Source: Ruminococcus flavefaciens 007c (GTDB taxonomy: Bacteria; Bacillota; Clostridia; Oscillospirales; Ruminococcaceae). From it: 64,000 nucleotides of DNA. Location of the stretch: NCBI RefSeq assembly GCF_000571935.1, contig NZ_ATAX01000028.1, positions 129,001 through 193,000 of the forward strand, given 5' to 3'. The notes under the pieces were generated by a model that had not been told where the DNA came from, made no database searches, and saw only the letters and a program-made list of their open reading frames with translations. Below, piece by piece: positions 26,677 through 34,413 of this stretch (position 1 is the stretch's first letter; each line of letters starts with the position of its first letter). The translations under genes were made by a program, and so were the position numbers.

Positions 26677-27204
26677 TCAACTGATCTTGTATATCGCAAT
26701 GGGGCGGCGCTTGCCGACGATCTCCTCAATGGTCCCGCAAAATTCCTCATGGATGCAGGTATTGTACCTGTTATAGACCATTATGCCTTCACGGCAGCGC
26801 ACGCAGAAGACTGTATGTATACTGGAAAGGAAGGGCCTTTTCGTCCAGAAAGCCACGATGAACGCCTTAGCGTCCTCTGTGCTTCTGACACGCTGGAAAT
26901 CGGCACCGAAATGCCTCAGCGCCTTTCCGATACTGTACGCATTACAGCCGAAAAACCCCAGCAGCAATCGGAATCGCTCCATATAGAAGGCGATGTCCTT
27001 CAGCGGATGGGGCTTTTTCAGGTAAACAAGTGCATTATGGACAGCTATGACCTCACAGCCGTTGAAGCTCATATGACAGATGCCGTAGCGAAGCTTTGAG
27101 ACCACACCTCTGCCCTGTCCGTTTATCATTTCCCCGAAGGTAGGCTGTTCTGTCCTTTCTGTATTATGTCTGAGATTATATCTCCTTGAACCTTTTATAA
27201 GCAT
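26677..27204 (-). CDS. Hypothetical protein, C39/papain-like cysteine peptidase fold suspected
   Basis: A 175-residue protein without signal peptide. The spacing of Cys50 in SFNGCEVIAVHNALVYL, His130 in SSIHTVFC and Asn145 in IMVYNRYN resembles the Cys-His-Asn/Asp order of the C39-like (papain fold) peptidases. In those, the Cys starts a helix and the His starts a beta-hairpin. The helix after Cys50 is followed by FYMERFRLLLGFFGCNAYSIGKALRHFG, like the second helical part of that fold. The Gln of the oxyanion hole is not evident. It lies between ruvB and glmM on the same strand with GAGG eight bases before the ATG. No family name is certain. Confidence 0.45.
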   Translation of the reverse strand: MLIKGSRRYNLRHNTERTEQPTFGEMINGQGRGVVSKLRYGICHMSFNGCEVIAVHNALVYLKKPHPLKDIAFYMERFRLLLGFFGCNAYSIGKALRHFGADFQRVRSTEDAKAFIVAFWTKRPFLSSIHTVFCVRCREGIMVYNRYNTCIHEEFCGTIEEIVGKRRPIAIYKIS

Positions 27205-27220
27205 TTTTCTTTCCTCATAT

Positions 27221-27247
27221 CCCCCGTCAGGGGGAAGGTGTCAGAAG
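27221..27247 (-). repeat. Fragment of a dispersed intergenic repeat at the ruvB stop
   Basis: CCCCC-GTCA-GGGGG is followed by AAGGTGTCAG. This is similar to the ends of the dispersed clostridial element also seen at 57003-57070 (AGGGAGATGTCAGC there in reverse). The ruvB stop codon TGA (27243-27241) is part of it. The hairpin may serve as a weak terminator. Confidence 0.4.
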
Positions 27248-28299
27248 CTCAACTGTCCCTCTTCGCGTCCTGCCGCCTGCTCCGGCGGAGCTATGCCCAG
27301 ATGCTCGTAGGCAAGCCTTGTGGCAACTCTGCCGCGGGGAGTTCTTCCCAGGAATCCCAGCTGCATGAGGAAGGGCTCACATACGTCCTCAAGGGTAACG
27401 CTCTCCTCGTTTATAGCGGAAGCGAGGGTTTCAAGTCCCACAGGTCCTCCGCCGTAGCCCTTGATAATCATTTCCAGCATACGCCTGTCCAGGCTGTCAA
27501 GTCCCAGACGGTCTATCTCAAGACGGCTGAGTGCTATGGAGGCTATCTCCTGGGTTATCTGTCCGTTGCCCATGACGTCTGCGAAGTCGCGGACACGCTT
27601 GAGGAGCCTGTTGGCTATTCTCGGCGTACCTCTTGCCCTGCCTGCTATCTCCGAGGCTCCGTCGGCGGTACAGGGTATACCCAGTATCATAGAGCTTCTT
27701 CTGACTATATCCGTAAGCTGCTCCTGCGTATACAGCTCAAGTCTCTGCACAACGCCGAAGCGGTCGCGGAGAGGCGCCGAGAGCTGTCCTGCCCTGGTGG
27801 TAGCGCCTATCAGCGTAAAGGGCTTCAGGTCCATACGGATGGAACGTGCGGAAGGGCCCTTGCCGATTATAATATCTATAACTCTGTCCTCCAGTGCAGG
27901 GTAGAGTATCTCCTCCACCGCACGGGACAGTCTGTGTATCTCATCGATGAAAAGCACATCGTTGTCCGAGAGGCTGGTCAGCAGTGACACAAGATCTCCC
28001 GGCTTTTCAATAGCGGGACCTGTGGTAACACGGAAATTCACGCCCAGCTCATGGGCGATAATGCCCGAGAGGGTGGTCTTTCCCAGTCCGGGAGGTCCGT
28101 ACAGCAGCACATGGTCGAGGGGTTCGTTCCTCCGCTTTGCAGCCTCGATATATACGGCAAGGTTTTCCTTCACCTTGTCCTGTCCGATATACTCATGGAG
28201 AGTCTGTGGACGGAGACTGAGCTCCGCGTCGCTGTCCTCTGCGGTATTCTCGGGGGTAACTATTCTCGGAGCGAACTCCATATCCTCTGTCTGTATCAA
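27241..28299 (-). CDS. ruvB: Holliday junction DNA helicase RuvB
   Basis: A 352-residue AAA+ motor of the RuvAB branch-migration complex. Walker A is GPPGLGKT, Walker B FIDEIHR, and the sensor GATTRAG. The C-terminal winged helix ends [16 protein letters not shown]. The start is TTG 28299, with GAGGTG five bases upstream; an internal ATG at 28281 has its ribosome site too close. ruvB is separated from ruvA by an SseB-like gene. Confidence 0.95.
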   Translation of the reverse strand: MIQTEDMEFAPRIVTPENTAEDSDAELSLRPQTLHEYIGQDKVKENLAVYIEAAKRRNEPLDHVLLYGPPGLGKTTLSGIIAHELGVNFRVTTGPAIEKPGDLVSLLTSLSDNDVLFIDEIHRLSRAVEEILYPALEDRVIDIIIGKGPSARSIRMDLKPFTLIGATTRAGQLSAPLRDRFGVVQRLELYTQEQLTDIVRRSSMILGIPCTADGASEIAGRARGTPRIANRLLKRVRDFADVMGNGQITQEIASIALSRLEIDRLGLDSLDRRMLEMIIKGYGGGPVGLETLASAINEESVTLEDVCEPFLMQLGFLGRTPRGRVATRLAYEHLGIAPPEQAAGREEGQLSF

Positions 28300-28314
28300 A
28301 TAAACACCTCTGAA

Positions 28315-29049
28315 TTATTTCTCGAAAAATCTCTTCTTGCGGACATAGAAGGGCTCTACTGTCTCCGCAGCCTTCTTGCCCATGTCCTGCTCATAGCTTA
28401 TGAAGCACAGATGCTCGTTGGCCTTTACCGTCTTGGAGAGGTACTTTGAAAGGGGCACAAAGAGCTTTCTTGTGCTGCCCATCATATCCAGCACCATGAG
28501 TATCTGCGGTTTTTCGCAGCCCTTTATCATCTCCATGATGAAGGCACGGTCAACGTTCGGCTGCTTTGAGAGGAACTTTGCGGCAGCTCTTGTGATATGG
28601 CTCACAGAGTGCTCCACAGGGCGGTAGCTGATTATGTCCGCCTCATTGTAAGAGATAGCCTTTATCTTCAGATTGCGGGCTATCATGAGTATGCTCTTTA
28701 TTTCCTGCGACGAGAACTCCTTGCCGTAGGAATTCGGGTTAAGGACAGCAGATACCGACTGTATGAGGTCAAAAAGTCTCAGGCAGTTTATCTTATAGCA
28801 GTCCACATAGCGCTTGGCAAACTGCTGAAGCGCACGGTAGCTTGTGAAGAAGGGGATAAAAATATCTCCGTCGGGGTTCTGGGTGGTTATCAGCTCAAGC
28901 TGAATACCGCCTTCTGCTCTGCCGCGCTCCTGCTGGACAGGGTTCTTGCAGATAACATAGACGTCGCTTTTGATGAGCGTCTGGAGGAACAGCGCGCGCT
29001 GTGAGGGGTCTTTTATCGCTGCTTTCAGCAATTCGTCAAGATTCATCAT
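28315..29049 (-). CDS. SseB family protein
   Basis: A 244-residue cytoplasmic protein. The N-terminal half (LDELLKAAIKDPSQRALFLQTLIKSDVYV, then LIPFFTS-like DGDIFIPFFTSYRALQQF) matches the SseB N-terminal domain. The C-terminal part (VDRAFIMEMIKGCEKPQILMVLDM) fits the SseB C-terminal domain. E. coli SseB modifies serine sensitivity; the molecular function is unknown. Two ATGs (29049, 29046) fit better than the one at 29061, whose ribosome site would be adjacent. It lies inside the ruvC-ruvA-ruvB operon. Confidence 0.75.
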   Translation of the reverse strand: MMNLDELLKAAIKDPSQRALFLQTLIKSDVYVICKNPVQQERGRAEGGIQLELITTQNPDGDIFIPFFTSYRALQQFAKRYVDCYKINCLRLFDLIQSVSAVLNPNSYGKEFSSQEIKSILMIARNLKIKAISYNEADIISYRPVEHSVSHITRAAAKFLSKQPNVDRAFIMEMIKGCEKPQILMVLDMMGSTRKLFVPLSKYLSKTVKANEHLCFISYEQDMGKKAAETVEPFYVRKKRFFEK

Positions 29050-29083
29050 AACAGTAACCATCCTTGCTTTATATTATTTTGCT

Positions 29084-29707
29084 TTAACGCATATTTTTTG
29101 CCGCCATTAATCTTAAAGTTTCCTTTATGAGCTCCTGTGTGCTGAGTGAAGGATCAAGCTTTCCCAGTATAGGTGCAGCCTCTCCCTGCGAATAGCCCAG
29201 CACCATAAGTGCTTCGAGAGCTTCGGATACCGCCGAGGATGCCGCTCCTGACGGGATATTTGCAAGCTCTGCCGCATCGCTGCCGATGCTGCCGCTTATA
29301 GATTCTGATGTTATCTTGTCTTTTAATTCGAGTACGATCCTCTGAGCAGTTTTTGCTCCTATACCCTTTGTTTTGGTGAATGCTTTACTGTCGCCCGAAG
29401 CCACAAGGAATGCAAACTTTTCGGGTGTGACGTCCGAAAGTATGGCCGTTGCCGCTTTTGGTCCTACTCCCGATACGGAAATGAGCAGCTTGAAGCAGCT
29501 CAGCTCCTGCAATGTCGCAAAGCCGAAGAGCTCCACGACGTCTTCTCTGACATAGAGATAAGTGTACAGCACGGCCTCGCTTCCTATATCGCCGAGCTGC
29601 GCCACTGTATTGTATGAAGTCCGGCAGCCATAGCCTACTCCGCCGCATTCCACCACGGCGAAGCCCAGCTCCTTGACTGTCAGCTTTCCTCTTACACTGT
29701 ATATCAT
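29084..29707 (-). CDS. ruvA: Holliday junction branch migration protein RuvA
   Basis: A 207-residue RuvA. It holds the Holliday junction as a tetramer and loads RuvB. The OB domain MIYSVRGKLTVKELGFAVVECGGVGYGC, the helix-hairpin-helix segments (SVSGVGPKAATAILS, TKGIGAKTAQRIVLELKDK) and the C-terminal domain binding RuvB (ALMVLGYSQGEAAPILGKL) are all seen. It is 22 bases downstream of ruvC. Confidence 0.95.
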   Translation of the reverse strand: MIYSVRGKLTVKELGFAVVECGGVGYGCRTSYNTVAQLGDIGSEAVLYTYLYVREDVVELFGFATLQELSCFKLLISVSGVGPKAATAILSDVTPEKFAFLVASGDSKAFTKTKGIGAKTAQRIVLELKDKITSESISGSIGSDAAELANIPSGAASSAVSEALEALMVLGYSQGEAAPILGKLDPSLSTQELIKETLRLMAAKNMR

Positions 29708-29729
29708 CTTAAAATCCTTTCACGCCTTA

Positions 29730-30221
29730 TCAGCGGAAATCAAATCTTGTGCTGTGCCCGTGGCAGATAGCGATGGCAAGAGCGTCGGCAGCGTCGTCGG
29801 GCTTTGGTATCTGCGCCAGTCCCAGCAGCTGCTTCGTCATCTCCATGACCTGCTTTTTTTCAGCCTTTCCGTAGCCCACAACAGACTGTTTCACCTGTAG
29901 AGGGGTATACTCCGAAACGGGGATATTCCTCATAGCCGCCGAGAGCACAGTAATGCCGCGTGCCTGTGCAACATCTATGGCAGTTTTCTGGTTTGTGGTG
30001 AAGTAAAGTCTTTCTATGGCCATACAGTCTGGCGAGAACTTGCCGAATATGAATTCTATGTCCTCATGTATGGCTCTGAGTCTTTCGGGAAATGGCGTAC
30101 CCGCCTCTGTAAGCACTGCACCGTACTCAACGGGCTCAAATCTTATGCCGTCGTAATCCAGTACGCCGAAGCCTACTATGGCATAGCCCGGGTCTATGCC
30201 TAAAATCCTTATCTTTTTCAC
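29730..30221 (-). CDS. ruvC: Crossover junction endodeoxyribonuclease RuvC
   Basis: A 163-residue Holliday junction resolvase with the RNase H-like fold. The first catalytic Asp is in KKIRILGIDPG; the later acidic residues are in MAIERLYF and KPDDAADALAIAICH. The start is GTG 30221, with AGGAAAA seven bases upstream, giving the normal RuvC length. An ATG at 30272 would add 17 residues and has no ribosome site. It is the first gene of ruvC-ruvA-sseB-ruvB. Confidence 0.93.
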   Translation of the reverse strand: MKKIRILGIDPGYAIVGFGVLDYDGIRFEPVEYGAVLTEAGTPFPERLRAIHEDIEFIFGKFSPDCMAIERLYFTTNQKTAIDVAQARGITVLSAAMRNIPVSEYTPLQVKQSVVGYGKAEKKQVMEMTKQLLGLAQIPKPDDAADALAIAICHGHSTRFDFR

Positions 30222-30285
30222 TGTTTTTTCCTGTACGTTTGTTAAAAACTTCACACGGATATAGTTTCTCACTATATTCTATATC

Positions 30286-30315
30286 ATTATACCACATAAC
30301 ACTTGTGATTTGCAA
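30286..30315 (-). promoter_or_regulatory. SigA-type promoter of the ruv operon
   Basis: Minus strand TTGCAA (30315-30310), 18-base spacer, TATAAT (30291-30286), preceded by TGTGG. It starts the leftward ruvC transcript near 30279. Confidence 0.7.
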
Positions 30316-30334
30316 TATATTTCCCCCTTTTTTA

Positions 30335-30363
30335 TTGATTTCTACAAAAATAAATGCTATAAT
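30335..30363 (+). promoter_or_regulatory. SigA-type promoter of pheA-metH
   Basis: TTGATT (30335-30340), 17-base spacer, TATAAT (30358-30363). The transcript would start near 30370 and have a leader of about 90 bases. I see no T-box, leader peptide with Phe codons or known riboswitch in that leader. Confidence 0.75.
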
Positions 30364-30458
30364 ATGTGAGGTATATCAATAGAGCCTTTCGCCCCTCGGT
30401 CACAGACCTCACAGACCTGCTGCTGACGGGCTGCGGCTCAAATCGGAGGTATTTTTAT

Positions 30459-31574
30459 ATGGATCTTAAACAGCTTCGTGACGGAATAGATGACATAGAC
30501 AGCAGTATCCTTTCCCTTTTTATGAAGCGCATGGAGCTCTGCAAGGGAGTTGCAGACTTCAAGAAGGAACATAATATGCCCGTATTCCAGGGCGGACGAG
30601 AGCAGGAAGTCATCGACCGCATCAAGGAGCTCACAGGCAACAAGGAGCTTGAAAAGGGCACGGCAGCCCTCTTCACCACCATCATGGATATAAGCAAGAT
30701 ACTCCAGAACCGCACTATCCACGCGGCAGCTCCCGACTACATCTATACTTCTCCCGATTTTGCGGGAGCCAGAACTATAGGCTGCCAGGGCACCTCGGGA
30801 GCAAATTCCGAATCGGCTGCAAGAAAGGTGTTCGGAGACAGGGCTTTCACCTTCTATCCTTCATTCGAGGATGTATTCAAGGCCGTACAGGCAGGAGAGG
30901 TGGATTACGGCGTTCTTCCCGTGCAGAACTCCACCGCAGGCTCCGTGGACAGCACCTATGACCTTATGGCAAAGTATCCTTTCTACATAGTGAAAATGGT
31001 AACTCTTGAGATAAATCACTGTCTTGCCGCAAAAAAAGGCACCATGCTCGAAGACATCACCTGTGTTTACTCTCACAGGCAAGCTCTTTCCCAGTGCGAG
31101 GTGTTCCTCAGCAGGACAGGCCTGAAAAAGCATGAGTACAGCAATACTGCCACTGCTGCGGAAAAGGTGCTGAGAAGCGAAGAGCCCATTGCGGCCATAT
31201 GCTCTGTGGACTGTGCCGAAAAGCTAGGACTGGAGATACTCGCCCGGGATATTGCCGACTGCACCATAAACCGCACCCAGTTCATAATCATTTCCCGTGA
31301 TCTTCAGGTAGCGAACGACTCCGACTCTGTTTCCGTAATGCTGACCATACCGCATACCGAAGGTAGTCTGTACCGTCTGCTGACCAAATTCTTCGTAAAC
31401 AATATGAACCTTCTCAGGATCGAGAGCCGTCCCATACGCGACGGAAGCTTTGACGTCATGTTCTTTCTTGATTTCAGCGGAAAGCTCTCTGATCCCAGCG
31501 TAAAAGCGGTCCTCCGCGACCTTGAGGAGAACCTTGAAGACTTCCGCTGCATAGGCACATTCAAGTCCGAATGA
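30459..31574 (+). CDS. pheA: Bifunctional chorismate mutase/prephenate dehydratase (P-protein)
   Basis: A 371-residue enzyme that makes phenylpyruvate for phenylalanine synthesis. The N-terminal AroQ-type chorismate mutase (about 1-85, MDLKQLRDGIDDIDSSILSL) precedes the prephenate dehydratase domain (about 110-290; GCQGTSGANSESAA, NSTAGSVDSTYDLM). A C-terminal ACT domain with ESRP (IESRPIRDG) follows, where phenylalanine normally binds for feedback control. The conserved TRF motif of the dehydratase reads TQF (NRTQFIII), keeping Thr and Phe but replacing Arg. ATG 30459 has GGAGGT eight bases upstream. metH follows after 16 bases. Confidence 0.92.
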   Translation: MDLKQLRDGIDDIDSSILSLFMKRMELCKGVADFKKEHNMPVFQGGREQEVIDRIKELTGNKELEKGTAALFTTIMDISKILQNRTIHAAAPDYIYTSPDFAGARTIGCQGTSGANSESAARKVFGDRAFTFYPSFEDVFKAVQAGEVDYGVLPVQNSTAGSVDSTYDLMAKYPFYIVKMVTLEINHCLAAKKGTMLEDITCVYSHRQALSQCEVFLSRTGLKKHEYSNTATAAEKVLRSEEPIAAICSVDCAEKLGLEILARDIADCTINRTQFIIISRDLQVANDSDSVSVMLTIPHTEGSLYRLLTKFFVNNMNLLRIESRPIRDGSFDVMFFLDFSGKLSDPSVKAVLRDLEENLEDFRCIGTFKSE

Positions 31575-31590
31575 CGATAAGGAGATAATC

Positions 31591-33966
31591 ATGTCCCAAG
31601 AATTCTATTCCCTGCTTGAAAACAACAGCTTCGTATTCCTGGACGGAGGCATGGGCACCATGCTGCAGGCTCACGGCATCAAGACCGAGCACGTTCCCGA
31701 GCTGCTGAATATCACAGATCCCGAGTCCATAGCAAAGATACACCGCCTTTACGTGGATAGCGGCGCAGATATAATCTATGCCAACACCTTCGGTGCAAAC
31801 CGCTTCAAGCTGGCAAAAAGCGGCCACACCGTAGAGGAAGTGGTCTCCGCAGGTGTTGCCAACGCAAAAAAAGCCGCTGCAGGCAGGGCTCTCGTTGCCC
31901 TTGATCTTGGTCCCATAGGACAGCTTCTTGAGCCTGCGGGCACCCTTAAATTCGAAGAGGCCTATGACGTTTACAAGGAACTGGTTCTTGCAGGGAATGA
32001 CGCCGACCTCATAGTCATCGAGACCATGACCGACCTCTACGAGGTAAAAGCCGCTGTTCTCGCAGCTAAAGAGAACTCGGACAAGCCTGTTCTTGTAACT
32101 ATGACATTTGAGGAGAATATGCGAACCTTCACGGGCGTTTCCCCCGAATGTATGGTAGCTGTGCTGGAAGGTCTCGGCGCAGACGCGATCGGCGTAAACT
32201 GCTCTCTCGGTCCCGAGGAACTCTTCCCTGTTCTGGACAGGATATGCGCACTTACAAATCTCCCGGTTATTGCTAAGCCTAACGCAGGTCTGCCCGATCC
32301 CGTCACCAATGAATACAACGTTGATCCTGACGATTTCGCCGCAAGCGCCGTAAAGCTGGCAAAGGCAGGCGTTACTATATTCGGCGGCTGCTGCGGAACT
32401 ACTCCCGAACATATCTCGGCTGTTACAGAAGCTCTCTCGGGCATGGAGAGACAGACAAGAAAGATAGTCCGCGCAAGCATAGCCTGCTCGGCTGTGAACT
32501 GCGTAAACATAAACCAGCCCCGTGTTATCGGCGAGCGTATCAACCCTACGGGCAAAAAGCGCTTCAAGGAGGCTCTCCTTGCCCATGATGTGGACTATAT
32601 CCTGGGACAGGCTGTTGAGCAGATACACGCAGGAGCTGAGATACTCGACGTAAACGTGGGACTCCCCGGTATCGACGAAAAGGAAATGATGGTAACGGCT
32701 GTAAAAGCCATTCAGAGCATATGCGATACTCCTCTTCAGCTGGACTCCACTATCCCCGAGGTACTGGAAGCAGGTCTGAGAGTATACAACGGAAAGCCCA
32801 TAGTCAACTCCGTAAACGGCGAGGACGAGTCCCTTGAAGCAATACTCCCCCTCGTAAAGAAGTACGGCGCATCTGTTGTGGGACTTGCTCTTGACAAGGG
32901 CGGCATACCCAAAACTGCCGACGGAAGATTCGCTATTGCGGAGAAGATACTCCGCCGCGCTATGGAGTACGGCATACCAAAGGAGGACGTATTCATCGAC
33001 TGCCTTACCTTGACGGCTTCTGCCGAGCAGGACGGAGTCATGGAAACTCTCAACGCTCTCCACAGGGTAAAGACCGAGCTGGGACTCAATACCGTCCTCG
33101 GCGTATCGAATATATCCTTCGGTCTGCCGAACCGCGAGCTCATAACCCGTACCTTCCTGACAATGGCTCTCCACAGCGGTCTCACCCTTCCTATCATAAA
33201 CCCGAATATCGAAGGCATAATCGGAGCTGTAAGAGCCTACCGCCTGCTGGCAGGCATAGACCGCAACTCCGCGGATTTCATAAGCATATACGCTCAGGAC
33301 GACAATGCTCCCAAAGCTCCCGCACCTGCTCAGGACAAGGGCGCTCCCGATATAATGTACTCAGTGGAGAACGGACTGAAAAACCAGGCCGTAAAAGCCG
33401 CCGAGGAGCTTATGAATACCGTTGACCCCATGGAGATAATCAACGGCTATCTTATCCCCGCTCTTGACAACGCAGGGGCTAAGTTTGAAAAGGGTAAGAT
33501 ATTCCTGCCCCAGCTCATACTCACCGCAGAAGCGGCTCAGGCCTGCTTTGAGATAATAAAGACAAAGCTCTCCGCAGCAAACAGCGAAAGCGTATCAAAG
33601 GGCAAGGTGGTGCTTGCCACGGTACACGGAGATATACACGATATAGGCAAGAACATTGTAAAAGTTCTCCTCGACAGCTACGGCTTCACGGTCATAGACC
33701 TGGGCAAGGATGTACCGCCCGAAACTATCGTAAATGCCGCCATTGAGAATAAGGTGAGCCTTGTGGGACTTTCCGCCCTTATGACGACAACTCTCGGCGC
33801 TATGGCCGAGACTATCCGTCAGCTCAACGAGAAGTACCCCGAATGCAAGACCGTTGTCGGCGGAGCTGTTCTCACGGCTTCCTACGCGGAGCAGATAAAT
33901 GCCACATACTACGCCAAGGACGCAAAACAGACCGTGGATATAGCCTCACAGGTCTACGGCACCTGA
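31591..33966 (+). CDS. metH: Cobalamin-dependent methionine synthase, short form without reactivation domain
   Basis: A 791-residue methionine synthase. The homocysteine domain (about 1-300) has zinc ligands Cys204 (GVNCSLGP) and Cys267/Cys268 (GGCCGTTPEH). The methyltetrahydrofolate domain (about 315-575) starts VIGERINPTGKKRFKEAL. The cobalamin part (about 595-791) has the DxHxxG motif at Asp681-His683-Gly686 (GDIHDIG), where His683 ligates cobalt. The protein ends right after the B12 domain. The roughly 330-residue AdoMet-binding reactivation domain of E. coli MetH is missing, as in several Clostridia. pheA lies 16 bases upstream. Confidence 0.93.
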   Translation: MSQEFYSLLENNSFVFLDGGMGTMLQAHGIKTEHVPELLNITDPESIAKIHRLYVDSGADIIYANTFGANRFKLAKSGHTVEEVVSAGVANAKKAAAGRALVALDLGPIGQLLEPAGTLKFEEAYDVYKELVLAGNDADLIVIETMTDLYEVKAAVLAAKENSDKPVLVTMTFEENMRTFTGVSPECMVAVLEGLGADAIGVNCSLGPEELFPVLDRICALTNLPVIAKPNAGLPDPVTNEYNVDPDDFAASAVKLAKAGVTIFGGCCGTTPEHISAVTEALSGMERQTRKIVRASIACSAVNCVNINQPRVIGERINPTGKKRFKEALLAHDVDYILGQAVEQIHAGAEILDVNVGLPGIDEKEMMVTAVKAIQSICDTPLQLDSTIPEVLEAGLRVYNGKPIVNSVNGEDESLEAILPLVKKYGASVVGLALDKGGIPKTADGRFAIAEKILRRAMEYGIPKEDVFIDCLTLTASAEQDGVMETLNALHRVKTELGLNTVLGVSNISFGLPNRELITRTFLTMALHSGLTLPIINPNIEGIIGAVRAYRLLAGIDRNSADFISIYAQDDNAPKAPAPAQDKGAPDIMYSVENGLKNQAVKAAEELMNTVDPMEIINGYLIPALDNAGAKFEKGKIFLPQLILTAEAAQACFEIIKTKLSAANSESVSKGKVVLATVHGDIHDIGKNIVKVLLDSYGFTVIDLGKDVPPETIVNAAIENKVSLVGLSALMTTTLGAMAETIRQLNEKYPECKTVVGGAVLTASYAEQINATYYAKDAKQTVDIASQVYGT

Positions 33967-33972
33967 GCTGTC

Positions 33973-34014
33973 AGCTTGTAGGGTCTGCCTTTGTAAGGGC
34001 GGATACTATCCGCC
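33973..34014 (+). repeat. Dispersed palindromic intergenic repeat, copy A
   Basis: AGCTTGTAGGG (33973-33983) is followed by the palindrome GGCGGATA-C-TATCCGCC (33998-34014). The same AGCTTGTAGGG plus GGCGGAT/ATCCGCC combination occurs in reverse orientation at 57104-57130. It sits just after the metH stop. Confidence 0.6.
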
Positions 34015-34032
34015 TGATAACAGGTAAATATC

Positions 34033-34260
34033 ATGGAAAAGATAACACTTGAAGAACTGAAAATGAACTCACGCAGCGAGATGCTTACTTTTCTGAAAAA
34101 GCTGTGGAAGGGCGAGGGAGCTCCCTGTCCTCTCTGCGGCAGCGGCCTTGAACTGCTCCATAAAAAGGCAAAGAAGAGTGACTGCGACTGGCAGTGCAGA
34201 AATTGCGGAAAGGTGATAAGAACTCTCGACCTGCTTGACCGCATCAACCAACAGACATAA
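34033..34260 (+). CDS. Small zinc-ribbon protein
   Basis: A 75-residue protein. A helical N-terminus (MEKITLEELKMNSRSEMLTFLKKLW) precedes a Cys4 zinc ribbon formed by CPLC (Cys32, Cys35) and CRNC (Cys55, Cys58). The ribbon could bind zinc and mediate nucleic-acid or protein contact. I do not recognise the family. The gene follows metH by 66 bases, which include a dispersed repeat, and a strong terminator follows it, so it is probably the last gene of pheA-metH. The ribosome site is weak (CAGG). Confidence 0.65.
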   Translation: MEKITLEELKMNSRSEMLTFLKKLWKGEGAPCPLCGSGLELLHKKAKKSDCDWQCRNCGKVIRTLDLLDRINQQT

Positions 34261-34264
34261 TAAC

Positions 34265-34310
34265 ACCCGCCCGTATCTGTAACATTTTACAAATTCGGGC
34301 GGGTATTTTT
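34265..34310 (+). terminator. Rho-independent terminator of the pheA-metH operon
   Basis: ACCCGCCCG (34265-34273) pairs with CGGGCGGGT (34296-34304), with extra pairing in the loop (TGTAA/TTACA), followed by ATTTTTG. Confidence 0.85.
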
Positions 34311-34413
34311 GTATATATCGGAGAAACGAAAAATTTTATTTCTTAAATTCAATGGTTTTCCGTTGAATTTCAGCTTTTTTCTGCCCTTATACAGAAGGCT
34401 TCGGCAGAATTCA

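Noticed and set aside
30366..30458. Longer start of pheA or a leader peptide upstream of it
   Set aside because: It overlaps the predicted transcription start; there is no Phe-rich leader peptide and no attenuator hairpin, and ATG 30459 has a strong ribosome site.
31561..33174. Open frame of 537 codons on the minus strand
   Set aside because: It is antisense to metH, a complete methionine synthase; composition (Tyr/Cys/Ser/Leu-rich) is typical of a shadow frame.
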